This document shows, piece after piece, positions 26,292-33,996 of a stretch of DNA of 64,000 nucleotides. Position 1 is the stretch's first letter, and every line of letters starts with the position of its first letter. The stretch spans positions 2,717,001 through 2,781,000 of the forward strand of contig NZ_CP063362.1 of the NCBI RefSeq assembly GCF_016807805.1. Reading direction: 5' to 3'. The position numbers were made by a program, and so were the translations under genes. Source of the DNA: Xanthobacter dioxanivorans. Its GTDB lineage: Bacteria > Pseudomonadota > Alphaproteobacteria > Rhizobiales > Xanthobacteraceae. The notes beneath the pieces were generated by a model. It saw nothing but the letters and a program-made list of their open reading frames with translations, searched no databases and was not told the DNA's origin.

Positions 26292-27065
26292 TCACACCTT
26301 CAGTCCGGTCACCTGCTCGCGCACGCTCAGCCACACAGCATTGCGCCATTTGCGATAGGAATCGGACAGCACCACCTGCTCGCGGGTGAGGCTGGTGTCG
26401 TGGGCGATGTCGAACTCGGCGACGAAACGGCCGGGACGCTGGGACATGACGCAGATGCGGTTGGCGAGATAGACCGCCTCGTCCACGTCGTGGGTGATCA
26501 TGATCACCGTCTTGCGGTTGGTGCGCCACAGCCGCAGCAATTCGTCCTGCATCACCTCGCGGGTCTGTGCATCGAGCGCGCCGAACGGCTCGTCCAGCAA
26601 CAGGATGTCCGGGTCGTAGGCGAAGGTGCGCGCCAGTGCCACGCGCTGCTTCATGCCGCCGGAAAGCATGCGCGGGAAAGCGTTGGCGAACTGGGTAAGC
26701 CCCATCAGCTCCAGATAGCGCTCGACGATCTCGCGCTGCCTGGCAGCCGGCATGCCGATGCGATCCAGCGGATAGGAGATGTTCTGCGAGACGGTCAGCC
26801 ACGGGAACAGCGCATATTCCTGGAAGACCACGCCGCGGTCCAGCCCGGGCGCCTTCACAACCTTGCCGCCCGCGCGCACCACGCCGTGCGTCGGCTGCAC
26901 AAAGCCACCGATGATGTAGAGCAGGGTGCTCTTTCCACAGCCCGAGGGACCGACGATGGAGACGAACTCCCCTTCCTTCGCGGTCAGGTTGACCTCGTCA
27001 AGCGCACGCATTTCATCAAACGACTTGGAGATTGCCTCGACCACGATTTTGTCGGATCCGCTCAT
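26292..27065 (-). CDS. ABC transporter ATPase (SsuB/TauB type)
   Basis: The 257-residue ATPase has Walker A GPSGCGKST, signature LSGGMKQRVALARTF, Walker B ILLLDEPFGALD and the switch His in MITHDVDEAV. It is the first gene of the importer operon. ATG 27065 follows AGAAGGA closely. The 5' leader, if transcription starts from the promoter at 27315-27343, is about 240 nt and contains a perfect 10-bp hairpin. Confidence 0.92.
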   Translation of the reverse strand: MSGSDKIVVEAISKSFDEMRALDEVNLTAKEGEFVSIVGPSGCGKSTLLYIIGGFVQPTHGVVRAGGKVVKAPGLDRGVVFQEYALFPWLTVSQNISYPLDRIGMPAARQREIVERYLELMGLTQFANAFPRMLSGGMKQRVALARTFAYDPDILLLDEPFGALDAQTREVMQDELLRLWRTNRKTVIMITHDVDEAVYLANRICVMSQRPGRFVAEFDIAHDTSLTREQVVLSDSYRKWRNAVWLSVREQVTGLKV

Positions 27066-27283
27066 TCCTTCTGCTCTTCGCTTGAGTGACGGGAGATGCG
27101 ATCAACGAATGGCCACGGGCGCCGGTCGGCGGCGTTGCGCCGGGCAAAACCATGTCGAGGGCGTGCGGCCTTGGTGACGATCGCGTCGCCGGCCGGCTTC
27201 GTGGGCGGGGCTGGCCCGATGCGGGGCCGAACATGCCGTGCGAGGCTCGCGTGCCCTGCGGGGCGTTGCGTTCTCGCCTGCCA

Positions 27284-27309
27284 GATCATGAGGTTGGCGC
27301 CTCATGATC
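27284..27309. repeat. Perfect 10-bp inverted repeat in importer leader
   Basis: GATCATGAGG (27284-27293) and CCTCATGATC (27300-27309) pair around the 6-base loop TTGGCG. The repeat lies just downstream of the predicted minus-strand promoter, so it would sit at or near the 5' end of the importer mRNA as a hairpin. It could equally be a second protein-binding dyad. Confidence 0.6.
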
Positions 27310-27314
27310 AGATG

Positions 27315-27343
27315 TTAAGATTGTAAGACGATTATGTCAATCG
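27315..27343 (-). promoter_or_regulatory. Promoter and FadR-type operator of the ABC importer operon
   Basis: The 29-bp element TTAAGATTGTAAGAC-N5-TGTCAATCG matches that at 23430-23458 in 25 of 29 positions by eye. On the minus strand it gives TTGACA (27340-27335) as -35 and TAACAT (27317-27312) as a weak -10 at 17 bp spacing. TTGTAAGACGA (27321-27331) fits the TnGTnnnACnA consensus of FadR-type GntR proteins. The gntR gene is 40 bp away. Confidence 0.65.
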
Positions 27344-27380
27344 TGCTTCGGCCCTTTCCCGCATTTCGCGGCAGGGGCCG

Positions 27381-28058
27381 TCAGTCTCTGCGCGCGTCCC
27401 GGTCGTAGGCTTCCCGCGCGGCGGCGCAGGCCTGCTCGACGTGATGGATGGCAGCGGCGCGGGCCGCGTCCGCGTCGCCGCGCTCGATCGCATCGCACAG
27501 CCCGGTCATTTCCTTGAGGCTGAATTTCGCCCGGCCGGGCAGGGACATGGAGCGTTCCCGCAGGAAGTTGATGCGGGCCAGGAGGCCGCGGAGGATTTCC
27601 TCGATGATACGATTGCCGCAGGTGTTGAGGATCACGTCATACAGTTCACCGGTGGAGGTGATCTGCAGGACTTTTTCGCCCTGCCGGGTGGCCTTGCCGA
27701 ATTTGGCGAGGGCCTCGCGCATGCGCTTGTGGTCCTCCGGGCGCGACCTCAGGGCGGAGAGGGCGGCCGCCTCGCCTTCGAGCAGGCTGCGCACCTGGTA
27801 GATTTCCTGTGCTTCCTGCCACGACAGGATGGGAATCTGCGGCCCGCGGTTCGGGATGATCGCGATCAGCCGCTCCGCTTCCAGGCTGCGCAGCGCCTCG
27901 CGCACGGACGGCCGGCTGACGCCGAGCAGTTCGCAAAGATCTGCTTCGATCAAGCGATCGCCCGGCTTGAACATGCCGGCGAGGATCGCCGAACGCAGTT
28001 TCTCGACCGCCTGGCCCTGCACGGTACGGGGTGAGACCCGGAGATTCATCTCGATCAC
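27381..28058 (-). CDS. GntR family regulator, FadR subfamily (FCD domain)
   Basis: This 225-residue protein has an N-terminal winged helix (about 12-75; EADLCELLGVSRPSVREALRSLEAERLI) and an all-helical FCD effector domain (about 90-220). Metal or acid ligand residues there include the spaced D and H in YDVILNTCGN and AAIHHVEQ. The start is GTG 28058, 8 nt after AAGAG; ATG 28049 is possible. It lies 3 bp after the EthD-like gene, so the two form one operon. The FadR-type motifs at 23436, 27321 and 28754 are its likely targets. Confidence 0.88.
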   Translation of the reverse strand: MIEMNLRVSPRTVQGQAVEKLRSAILAGMFKPGDRLIEADLCELLGVSRPSVREALRSLEAERLIAIIPNRGPQIPILSWQEAQEIYQVRSLLEGEAAALSALRSRPEDHKRMREALAKFGKATRQGEKVLQITSTGELYDVILNTCGNRIIEEILRGLLARINFLRERSMSLPGRAKFSLKEMTGLCDAIERGDADAARAAAIHHVEQACAAAREAYDRDARRD

Positions 28059-28061
28059 AAT

Positions 28062-28730
28062 TCACACTCTTGCAAAGTGGCGCTGCCCGTGGCGGCTGAA
28101 GACTGTATACGAACCCTTGAACCATGGCTCTTTGGCGAGACGCGCCCGCCAGGGGGTCGCCCGCGCCGCGTCGCGGGCGGGCGACTGCAATGCGTCTGCA
28201 TCCGCGAGATAATGCAATGCTAGGTGGGTATAGGTCTCGGGAACACCGTCTGCAACGCGCATGCGGCGGACCATGAGCCATTTCGGCTCCTTCAACAGCA
28301 GCGGCACGTGGTCTTGCTCGTACCAGTCGTCGAAATCGGCGGTGGCCTCGGCCGGCACGGTGAAGGACACGGCATAGAGGAAGGGGGCGTCCAGCGCCTC
28401 CTGCGGATCGATGTTCGCCCGAACCGAAGTCTCGTCCGCCAGATAGCGGGTGAAGCCGGTGACGTTCTTGAGCATCCAGGCGGTCTCTTCGGACGGCTGG
28501 GTCTTTACCTTGGTATAGGCCTCGGTGGACATGGCTCCGAGAGTGTCCATTTCATAAACCGCCAGATAGCCGGGGCCGTCGTGCCGGCGGTAGCGCTGGC
28601 CGCTGACGAAGCCTGGGCAATCCATGCGGATGGGGATGTGCTCGGTGTCATACCAGGCGTTGAACCTTGCCTCGAAGTCCGCGCCGGGCGTCATCTCCGA
28701 GAACAGCGTCGACTTGCCCTTGCCCGCCAT
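28062..28730 (-). CDS. EthD/Dabb-like protein with two ferredoxin-fold repeats
   Basis: The 222-residue protein contains two similar segments. FNAWYDTEHIPIRM lies near the N-terminus and FDDWYEQDHVPLLL near residue 125. Each is the Trp-Tyr-x-x-(E/D)-His-hydrophobic signature of EthD-like dimeric alpha-beta barrels, so the chain probably folds as an intramolecular dimer. ATG 28730 is preferred over 28736 because GGGGAG is spaced properly before it. EthD-like proteins assist ring-modifying or degradative enzymes. Here it leads the gntR operon and is divergent from the amidohydrolase operon. No exact function is known. Confidence 0.75.
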   Translation of the reverse strand: MAGKGKSTLFSEMTPGADFEARFNAWYDTEHIPIRMDCPGFVSGQRYRRHDGPGYLAVYEMDTLGAMSTEAYTKVKTQPSEETAWMLKNVTGFTRYLADETSVRANIDPQEALDAPFLYAVSFTVPAEATADFDDWYEQDHVPLLLKEPKWLMVRRMRVADGVPETYTHLALHYLADADALQSPARDAARATPWRARLAKEPWFKGSYTVFSRHGQRHFARV

Positions 28731-28745
28731 CGCCATGCTCCCCGA

Positions 28746-28773
28746 TTGACATAATGTCAGACGATCTGATAGT
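28746..28773 (+). promoter_or_regulatory. Divergent promoter with third FadR-type site
   Basis: TTGACA (28746-28751) and GATAGT (28768-28773) at 16 bp form a plausible promoter for the plus-strand operon. The spacer contains ATGTCAGACGA (28754-28764), which matches TnGTnnnACnA except for its first base. It shares TGTnAGACGAT with the site at 27322. A TGACAT-A-ATGTCA dyad overlaps the -35 (28747-28759). Binding here would affect both the EthD-gntR operon and the DUF1185 operon. Confidence 0.55.
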
Positions 28774-28809
28774 CGATTCAGGCAGAGTGTCAAGGCTTGA
28801 GGGTTGGAA

Positions 28810-29394
28810 ATGCAGCTCACCATAAGGCGCACCTGCGTCATCATTGGCGACAAGAACGAAGAAGCCGGCCGTGTCAGTCCGGTGCCCCAGCGCAAGGTGG
28901 CGGTGGTGGCCATCGTCAAGAATCCCTATCTCGGTGGCTATGTCGACGACCTGAGCGAGCTGGTTTCCGCCAGCGTCCCGCTCGGCGAGACCATGGCTGA
29001 ACTGGCTCGCGAGGCGCTCGGCGGGCGCGGCGTGCAGAGCTATGGCAAGGGCGGCATCGTCGGTCTCTCCGGCGAGCAGGAGCATGCCAATGCCCTGCTG
29101 ACCACCGCCTTCGCCACGCCCTTCCGTTCCATGATCGGCGGAGGCGAAGCGTGGATTTCGTCCATGACCAAGGTGGCCGCCCCCGGTGCGCTGATCGACA
29201 TTCCCATGAACCACAAGGACGATGTCTACGTGCGCTCGCACTATGACGGCATGTCGCTGGTGCTGCCCGACGGACCGATGCCGGACGAGATCGCGGTCAT
29301 CTTCTGCATGGCCAGCATCGGCCGGCTGAATGCCCGCGTGGGCGGTCTCACCCATGAAGAGGTTGCCGCGCGGCCGAAGGGCGCGCAAGCGTAG
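28810..29394 (+). CDS. DUF1185 / amino acid synthesis family protein
   Basis: The 194-residue protein matches, by recognition, the AA_synth (DUF1185) family: KVAVVAIVKNPYLGGYVDDLSEL, then GGEAWISSMTKVAAPGALIDIPMNHKDD. The family name does not rest on a demonstrated reaction that I can cite. ATG 28810 follows GAGGG. It lies 11 bp upstream of the enamidase-like gene and is co-transcribed with it, which points to a linked step in ring or amide metabolism. No catalytic residue can be assigned. Confidence 0.75.
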   Translation: MQLTIRRTCVIIGDKNEEAGRVSPVPQRKVAVVAIVKNPYLGGYVDDLSELVSASVPLGETMAELAREALGGRGVQSYGKGGIVGLSGEQEHANALLTTAFATPFRSMIGGGEAWISSMTKVAAPGALIDIPMNHKDDVYVRSHYDGMSLVLPDGPMPDEIAVIFCMASIGRLNARVGGLTHEEVAARPKGAQA

Positions 29395-29405
29395 GAGCTG
29401 CGGGG

Positions 29406-30602
29406 ATGAAGACGGCGATTGTCAACCTCTCGAAGGTCATCACGGGCGACCTCGATCAGCCGGTCATCGCGGCGGATGGCGTGCTCTGTGTCGAAGGCAA
29501 GATCGCTGAAATCGGCACTCTGTCCGCCGCCGCCGTGGCGGATTGCGACGTGGTGATCGACGCCGATGGCGCCATGGTGATGCCGGGGCTGATCGATTCC
29601 CACGTCCACATCACCTTCGGCGACTATACGCCCCGGCAGAAGACCGTCGGCTTTCTGGAAAGCTACCTGCATGGCGGGGTCACCTCCGCCATCAGCGCGT
29701 CCGAGGTGCATGTGCCGGGGCGCCCGCGCGATCCGGAAGGGGTGAAGGCGCTCGCGGTGGCCGCCCAGCGCTGCTTCGCGACCTACCGGCCCGGCGGCAT
29801 GCGGGTCTATGCCGGCAACCTCATTCTGGAGCCGGGGCTCACGCCGCAGGATCTCGCCGATGTGCGCGCCCTCGGCGTGTGGATGGTCAAGGCCGGCTTC
29901 GGCGATTTCGCCACGCCCTATGAATATGCCCCGCTGGTGCATGAGGCGCGCAAGCTCGGCATGATCTCCATGGTTCACACCGGCGGTTCGTCCATTCCAG
30001 GCTCGTCCGGCATCTGGGCGGACCATCTGCTCGCCATGCAGCCGGACGTGTCCTATCACGTGAACGGCGGCCCGGTGGCGATCCCCGATGCCGACTTCCC
30101 GCGGCTGGTGAACGAGAGCGGCATGGCGCTTCAGGTCTGCACCGCCGGCAACCTTCGCACCACGCTTCTTGTGGCGAAGCTGCTGGCGGATGCCGGGCAG
30201 ATGGAGCGCCTGCTCATCGCCACCGATACGCCAACCGGCAGCGGCATCATGCCCCTCGGCCTGCTCTACACCATCAGCCATCTCGTCGCGCTCGGCGGCA
30301 TGGAACCCGAAGTGGCCATCGCCGCCGCCACCGGCAGCAACGCCCGCGTCTATGGGCTCGACAGTGGCGTTCTCGCTCCCGGTCGCGCAGCCGATCTGGT
30401 GGTGATCGACGCCTGCGCCGGCGGCTCGCAGGACGATGCCATGTGCGCGCTGCGCAACGGCGATATTCCGGCGGTCGGCGCGGTCCTCACGGCAGGCATT
30501 CCGCGTTTTGTGGGCCGCAGCCGCAACACCCCGGCGACGACCCGCACGGTGCGCGTCGCCCAGAACCGCATCCTTCAGGACTATTCCGGTCAGGCTCATT
30601 GA
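29406..30602 (+). CDS. Enamidase-like amidohydrolase
   Basis: This 398-residue metal-dependent amidohydrolase has IDSHVHITF (His66, His68), a Lys near 162 (WMVKAGFG) in the bridging-lysine position, His near 191 (MVHTGGSSIPG), His near 218 (YHVNGGPVA) and the catalytic Asp near 273 (ATDTPTGSG). The combination HTGGSSIPGSS and ATDTPTGSGIMPLG resembles enamidase, the ring-opening hydrolase of 6-oxo-tetrahydronicotinate in nicotinate fermentation. Hydrolysis of a cyclic enamide or lactam is therefore the best guess. It is followed by a TRAP transporter and preceded by the DUF1185 gene. Confidence 0.82.
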   Translation: MKTAIVNLSKVITGDLDQPVIAADGVLCVEGKIAEIGTLSAAAVADCDVVIDADGAMVMPGLIDSHVHITFGDYTPRQKTVGFLESYLHGGVTSAISASEVHVPGRPRDPEGVKALAVAAQRCFATYRPGGMRVYAGNLILEPGLTPQDLADVRALGVWMVKAGFGDFATPYEYAPLVHEARKLGMISMVHTGGSSIPGSSGIWADHLLAMQPDVSYHVNGGPVAIPDADFPRLVNESGMALQVCTAGNLRTTLLVAKLLADAGQMERLLIATDTPTGSGIMPLGLLYTISHLVALGGMEPEVAIAAATGSNARVYGLDSGVLAPGRAADLVVIDACAGGSQDDAMCALRNGDIPAVGAVLTAGIPRFVGRSRNTPATTRTVRVAQNRILQDYSGQAH

Positions 30603-30680
30603 GCCGGTCCAACGACCCGCCATCCAGCGGCGGGCGCAGATGAGACGGCGCGTATTCACTCACACAAAGTGAGGATCACA

Positions 30681-31706
30681 ATGACCTTCCGGCACCAGAT
30701 TTCCCGACGTTCGCTTCTGCGCGGCGCCGCTTGCGGCTCTGCGCTTCTCGCCGCGCCCCCAATCGTCCGCGCGCAGGCCCCGATCACCATGAAGATCGGC
30801 ACCGCCACGCTCAACGATGCGCAGCACGAGTGGATGAAGATCTTCGCTCGCCTCGTCGACGCGCAGGCCAAGGGCCGGATCAAGGTGGAGATCTATCCCT
30901 CCAGCCAACTCGGCTCGATCCCCCGCATGGTGGAGGGCACGCAGTTCGGCTCCATCCAGGCGGTGGTTGCGCCGCCGGAATTCCTCAGCGGCGTGGATAC
31001 ACGCTTCGAGATCATCGGCGCCCCCGGCGTATTCAGAGATGTCGCGCAGGCGACCGCCACTATTCAGGACCCCGCGTTCAACCGGGAGTTTCTGTCCATC
31101 GGCGCCAACAAGGGGCTGAAGGGCATCGGCATTTTCGTCAATGCGCCGGCCATCTTCAACACGCGCTCCAGGGTCGAGCACCTGAAGGATTTCGCGGGGC
31201 AGAAGCTTCGGGTCTTCGCGTCGCCCATCCAGACCGAGCAGATCAGGAAGCTCGGGGCGACTGCGGTACCCATGTCGCTGGGCGAGGTCCTGCCTGCGCT
31301 CCAGCAAGGCACCATCGACGGCCTGATGAGCGTGCTGCCGGTGCTCACCGCCATGCGCTTCTACGATGCCGCCAAATATATCATCGAGACAGACCAGGCC
31401 ATGGTCACCGTCGTTTCGGTGGTCAGCAAGATCTGGTTCGACAAGCTGCCGGGCGATCTGCAGACGGCGGTGGCCGAGGCGGGCGCGGTCGCGAGTGTCG
31501 AAGTCGCCCCGTGGGCGGTCAATTTCGCCCGCCAGCAGCGCGAAGCGTGGACCGCTGCCGGCGGTGTGCTGACCAAGCTGCCATCGGCTGAGGAAGCCGA
31601 GTTCATGACGATGCTGCGCCCAATCGGCGCGGAGGTTTCGGCACGCAACCCGCAGGCGAAGGCGCTGTTTGACCTGCTGGTCAAGACCGCGGCCACCAAG
31701 GCATGA
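30681..31706 (+). CDS. TRAP transporter solute-binding protein, DctP family
   Basis: The 341-residue periplasmic protein starts at ATG 30681, 6 nt after GAGG. A GTG 12 bp upstream is in frame but poorly placed. The N-terminus SRRSLLRGAACGSALL is Tat-like, ending near VRAQ. DctP hallmarks are IYPSSQLGS, an Arg in the KLRVFASPIQ region that usually contacts a ligand carboxylate, and ALQQGTIDGLMS. It captures an organic acid for the membrane subunits that follow, with a 4-bp overlap to the next gene. Confidence 0.9.
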   Translation: MTFRHQISRRSLLRGAACGSALLAAPPIVRAQAPITMKIGTATLNDAQHEWMKIFARLVDAQAKGRIKVEIYPSSQLGSIPRMVEGTQFGSIQAVVAPPEFLSGVDTRFEIIGAPGVFRDVAQATATIQDPAFNREFLSIGANKGLKGIGIFVNAPAIFNTRSRVEHLKDFAGQKLRVFASPIQTEQIRKLGATAVPMSLGEVLPALQQGTIDGLMSVLPVLTAMRFYDAAKYIIETDQAMVTVVSVVSKIWFDKLPGDLQTAVAEAGAVASVEVAPWAVNFARQQREAWTAAGGVLTKLPSAEEAEFMTMLRPIGAEVSARNPQAKALFDLLVKTAATKA

Positions 31707-32248
31707 GCGCGCAGGCCGAACGGGTCGTCCCGCCGTCCAGGGACACCTTGTCGGCGGTCGCCACTTGCGCCGGACATGCGATTGCGGCGGTGGCGGTGCG
31801 GATTGCCGGCGTGGCGCTTCTCGCCATCGTCGCCATCAACTGTGCCAACGTCGTCGGACGCTATTTCTTTGCCGCCCCCATCGGCTGGGCGGAAGAGGCG
31901 ATGCTGTATCTGATGGTCCTGCTGGTCTTCAGCGCCATGGCCACGGTGACGTGGCAAGGGCGGCACATTTCCATCGAGCTGGTGGCGGACCTCATGCCGG
32001 CGGCGGCGCGAAAGGCCGCGCGCCTGCTGGTCATCGTGCTCACCGTCGCCACATGCCTTCTCGTCGCCTCATCCAGCTACGAGGTGGTCTCGATGCTGCA
32101 CGCCTTCGACCAGCGCAGCGACGCCCTGGAAATGCCGATCTGGATTCCGCAGGGCTGCATTCTGGTCGGGCTGGTGCTTGCGGGTGCGCTCACCGTGCTG
32201 CGCCTTCTGGCCTATCGGCTCGACGAACCGGAGCGCCGCCTCGACTGA
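31703..32248 (+). CDS. TRAP transporter small permease, DctQ family
   Basis: This 181-residue protein has four predicted transmembrane helices and the DctQ-typical NVVGRYFFAAPIGWAEEAMLYL and TWQGRHISIELV segments. ATG 31703 overlaps the DctP stop by 4 bp. The N-terminal 30 residues are cytoplasmic and polar. It pairs with the large DctM permease starting 24 bp downstream. Confidence 0.9.
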   Translation: MSAQAERVVPPSRDTLSAVATCAGHAIAAVAVRIAGVALLAIVAINCANVVGRYFFAAPIGWAEEAMLYLMVLLVFSAMATVTWQGRHISIELVADLMPAAARKAARLLVIVLTVATCLLVASSSYEVVSMLHAFDQRSDALEMPIWIPQGCILVGLVLAGALTVLRLLAYRLDEPERRLD

Positions 32249-32272
32249 GGATTCGAAAGAGGGAGGCCCGTC

Positions 32273-33550
32273 ATGGGGGCCCTGGTTTTTGGTGTCCTGC
32301 CCCTCGGCCTGCTCGGGCTCGGCGCGCCGATCTTCGTCGTCCTGCTGATCGCGACCTGCGCCGGCATGCTGTTCATCGGCGACATTCCGCTGCGGGCCGT
32401 CCACACCGCCATCTTCGGCAGTTTGGACGTCTTCTCGCTGCTTGCCATCCCGCTGTTCATCCTTGCCGGTGACATCATGGCGCGGGGCGGCATCGCACGC
32501 CGGCTCATCGAACTGATCCTCGCCATGATCGGCGGCGTGCGCGGCTCCATGCCCATGGCCACCGTCGCCTCGGCGGCGGCGTTCGGCGCCATGTCCGGTT
32601 CGAGCGTGGCCTGCGTGGCGGCCATCGGCAAGCTGACCATCCCCGCGCTGGAGAAGGGGGGCTACACCCGCATCTTCTCGGTCAGCCTGATCACCGCCAC
32701 CGGCGTCATCGACGTGATCATCCCGCCCTCGATCCCGATGATCATCTACGCGATCGCCGCACAGCAGTCGGCCTCCGAACTGTTTCTGGCCGGCATCGTG
32801 CCGGGCCTTGTCGTGGCGGCGGCGCTGGCGGGCTATGTCTATCTGCATGCCCGCTGGCACAACATCGCCATCGGCGCGCGCCCGCGCTGGTCGCAGATCC
32901 GGGTGGCTGCGCGCGGCGCGATCTGGGCCGTGCTTGCGCCGGCGATCGTGCTCGGCGGCATCTATGGCGGCGTGTTCACGCCCACCGAGGCGGCAGGCGT
33001 CGCCTGCGTCTACGCCATCGTCGTCTCGGTATTTTTATACCGCGAGATGACGCTGGCGCAGGTCTGGCAGGTCACGCTCGAGTCCTGTGTCCTGGTGGCG
33101 CAGATTATGATCATCGTCGCGGCCGCAGGCGCCTATTCCTGGCTTATCACCACCAGCGGCTTCCCCGCCCGGCTGGTGGAGGGCATCGCCAGCCTGCAAC
33201 TGGAAACCTGGATGCTGCTGCTGGCCATCAACCTGATCCTGCTGTGCGTCGGCAGCGTTCTGGAGCCGCCCGCCGCCATCCTCGTTATGGCGCCGCTGCT
33301 CACCCCGATCGCCCATCAGGCGGGCCTCAATCCGCTGCACTTCGGCATCATCGTGACGGTGAACCTTGCCGTCGGCATGTTCATGCCGCCCTTCGGCCTG
33401 AACCTGTTCGCCGCGCACGCCATCTTCGGCACGCCCCTGCCGCGTCTTTATCGCGGGGTGGTGCCGTTCTTCGTGATCTACCTCATGATCCTGATGCTGC
33501 TGACCTATGTCCCGGCGCTGACGTTGGCGCCCATGGCCCTGTACCGGTGA
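32273..33550 (+). CDS. TRAP transporter large permease, DctM family
   Basis: The 425-residue membrane protein has about 11-12 helices and DctM motifs AIPLFILAGDIMARGG, FGAMSGSSVACVAAIG, PPSIPMIIYAIA, TPTEAAGVA and NLAVGMFMPPFGLNLF. It catalyses sodium-coupled uptake of the acid delivered by the DctP protein. It is the last gene of the operon that begins with DUF1185. A GC-rich hairpin follows 7 bp after its stop. Confidence 0.93.
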   Translation: MGALVFGVLPLGLLGLGAPIFVVLLIATCAGMLFIGDIPLRAVHTAIFGSLDVFSLLAIPLFILAGDIMARGGIARRLIELILAMIGGVRGSMPMATVASAAAFGAMSGSSVACVAAIGKLTIPALEKGGYTRIFSVSLITATGVIDVIIPPSIPMIIYAIAAQQSASELFLAGIVPGLVVAAALAGYVYLHARWHNIAIGARPRWSQIRVAARGAIWAVLAPAIVLGGIYGGVFTPTEAAGVACVYAIVVSVFLYREMTLAQVWQVTLESCVLVAQIMIIVAAAGAYSWLITTSGFPARLVEGIASLQLETWMLLLAINLILLCVGSVLEPPAAILVMAPLLTPIAHQAGLNPLHFGIIVTVNLAVGMFMPPFGLNLFAAHAIFGTPLPRLYRGVVPFFVIYLMILMLLTYVPALTLAPMALYR

Positions 33551-33557
33551 AACGCCC

Positions 33558-33584
33558 CCGGAGGGAGCGAGGCGCCCCCTCCGG
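33558..33584. terminator. Hairpin between convergent TRAP and ferredoxin genes
   Basis: CCGGAGGG (33558-33565) and CCCTCCGG (33577-33584) form a perfect 8-bp stem with an 11-base loop in the 71-bp gap between two convergent stops. There is no T-tract, so it is a weak or factor-dependent terminator usable in both directions. Confidence 0.5.
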
Positions 33585-33621
33585 TGTCAATCGGCATGGA
33601 AACCTGATGCGATGGTCATGC

Positions 33622-33996
33622 TCAGGCACCCGCCACGACCTTGCCGAGGCCGGACTTGAGCGCATGCTCCATGCGCTCGTCCGGAGGCGTGATCTCGGTC
33701 ACGAGGTCGCGCAGGTGTGCCTTGTTGCCCAGCGGCTCCAGCACCATCTCGCGCGGCTCCAGGCGGGCCGTGCAGGCATAGTCCACCTTGCCGTCGACGA
33801 TGATCATGCACTCCTTGCAGGTGTTGGCGCTGATGCAGGAGTGACGGATGGACAGCGTGGCATCGAGATGGGCGCGTACGAAGCGCAGCCCGTCCAGCAC
33901 CGACTGGCCGGGGGTGTAGGGCACCTCGTAGGACGAGGTGGGGGCGTCCTCGCCGGCATTGCCGCGGCGAACAATCAGGGTGGCGGTCTCACGCAT
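33622..33996 (-). CDS. Small 2Fe-2S protein (FrdB/SdhB N-terminal domain type)
   Basis: This 124-residue protein corresponds only to the plant-ferredoxin-like N-terminal half of succinate dehydrogenase/fumarate reductase iron-sulfur subunits. The cysteines are C-x5-C-x2-C-x11-C (SCISANTCKECMIIVDGK, then DYAC), the 2Fe-2S pattern with one extra residue in the first loop. The 4Fe-4S and 3Fe-4S domain is absent. ATG 33996 overlaps the flavoprotein stop, so it is the obligate partner of that flavoprotein. It probably passes electrons to an unknown acceptor. Confidence 0.85.
   Translation of the reverse strand: MRETATLIVRRGNAGEDAPTSSYEVPYTPGQSVLDGLRFVRAHLDATLSIRHSCISANTCKECMIIVDGKVDYACTARLEPREMVLEPLGNKAHLRDLVTEITPPDERMEHALKSGLGKVVAGA

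Larger units (their letters stand above)
27066..27380. other. Gene-free leader between ABC importer and gntR (315 bp)
   Basis: No coding frame here has a credible start or family match. The region holds a 10-bp inverted repeat (27284-27309) and the promoter/operator element (27315-27343). The remainder (27066-27283) is GC-rich leader sequence in which I see no riboswitch or further signal. Confidence 0.6.
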
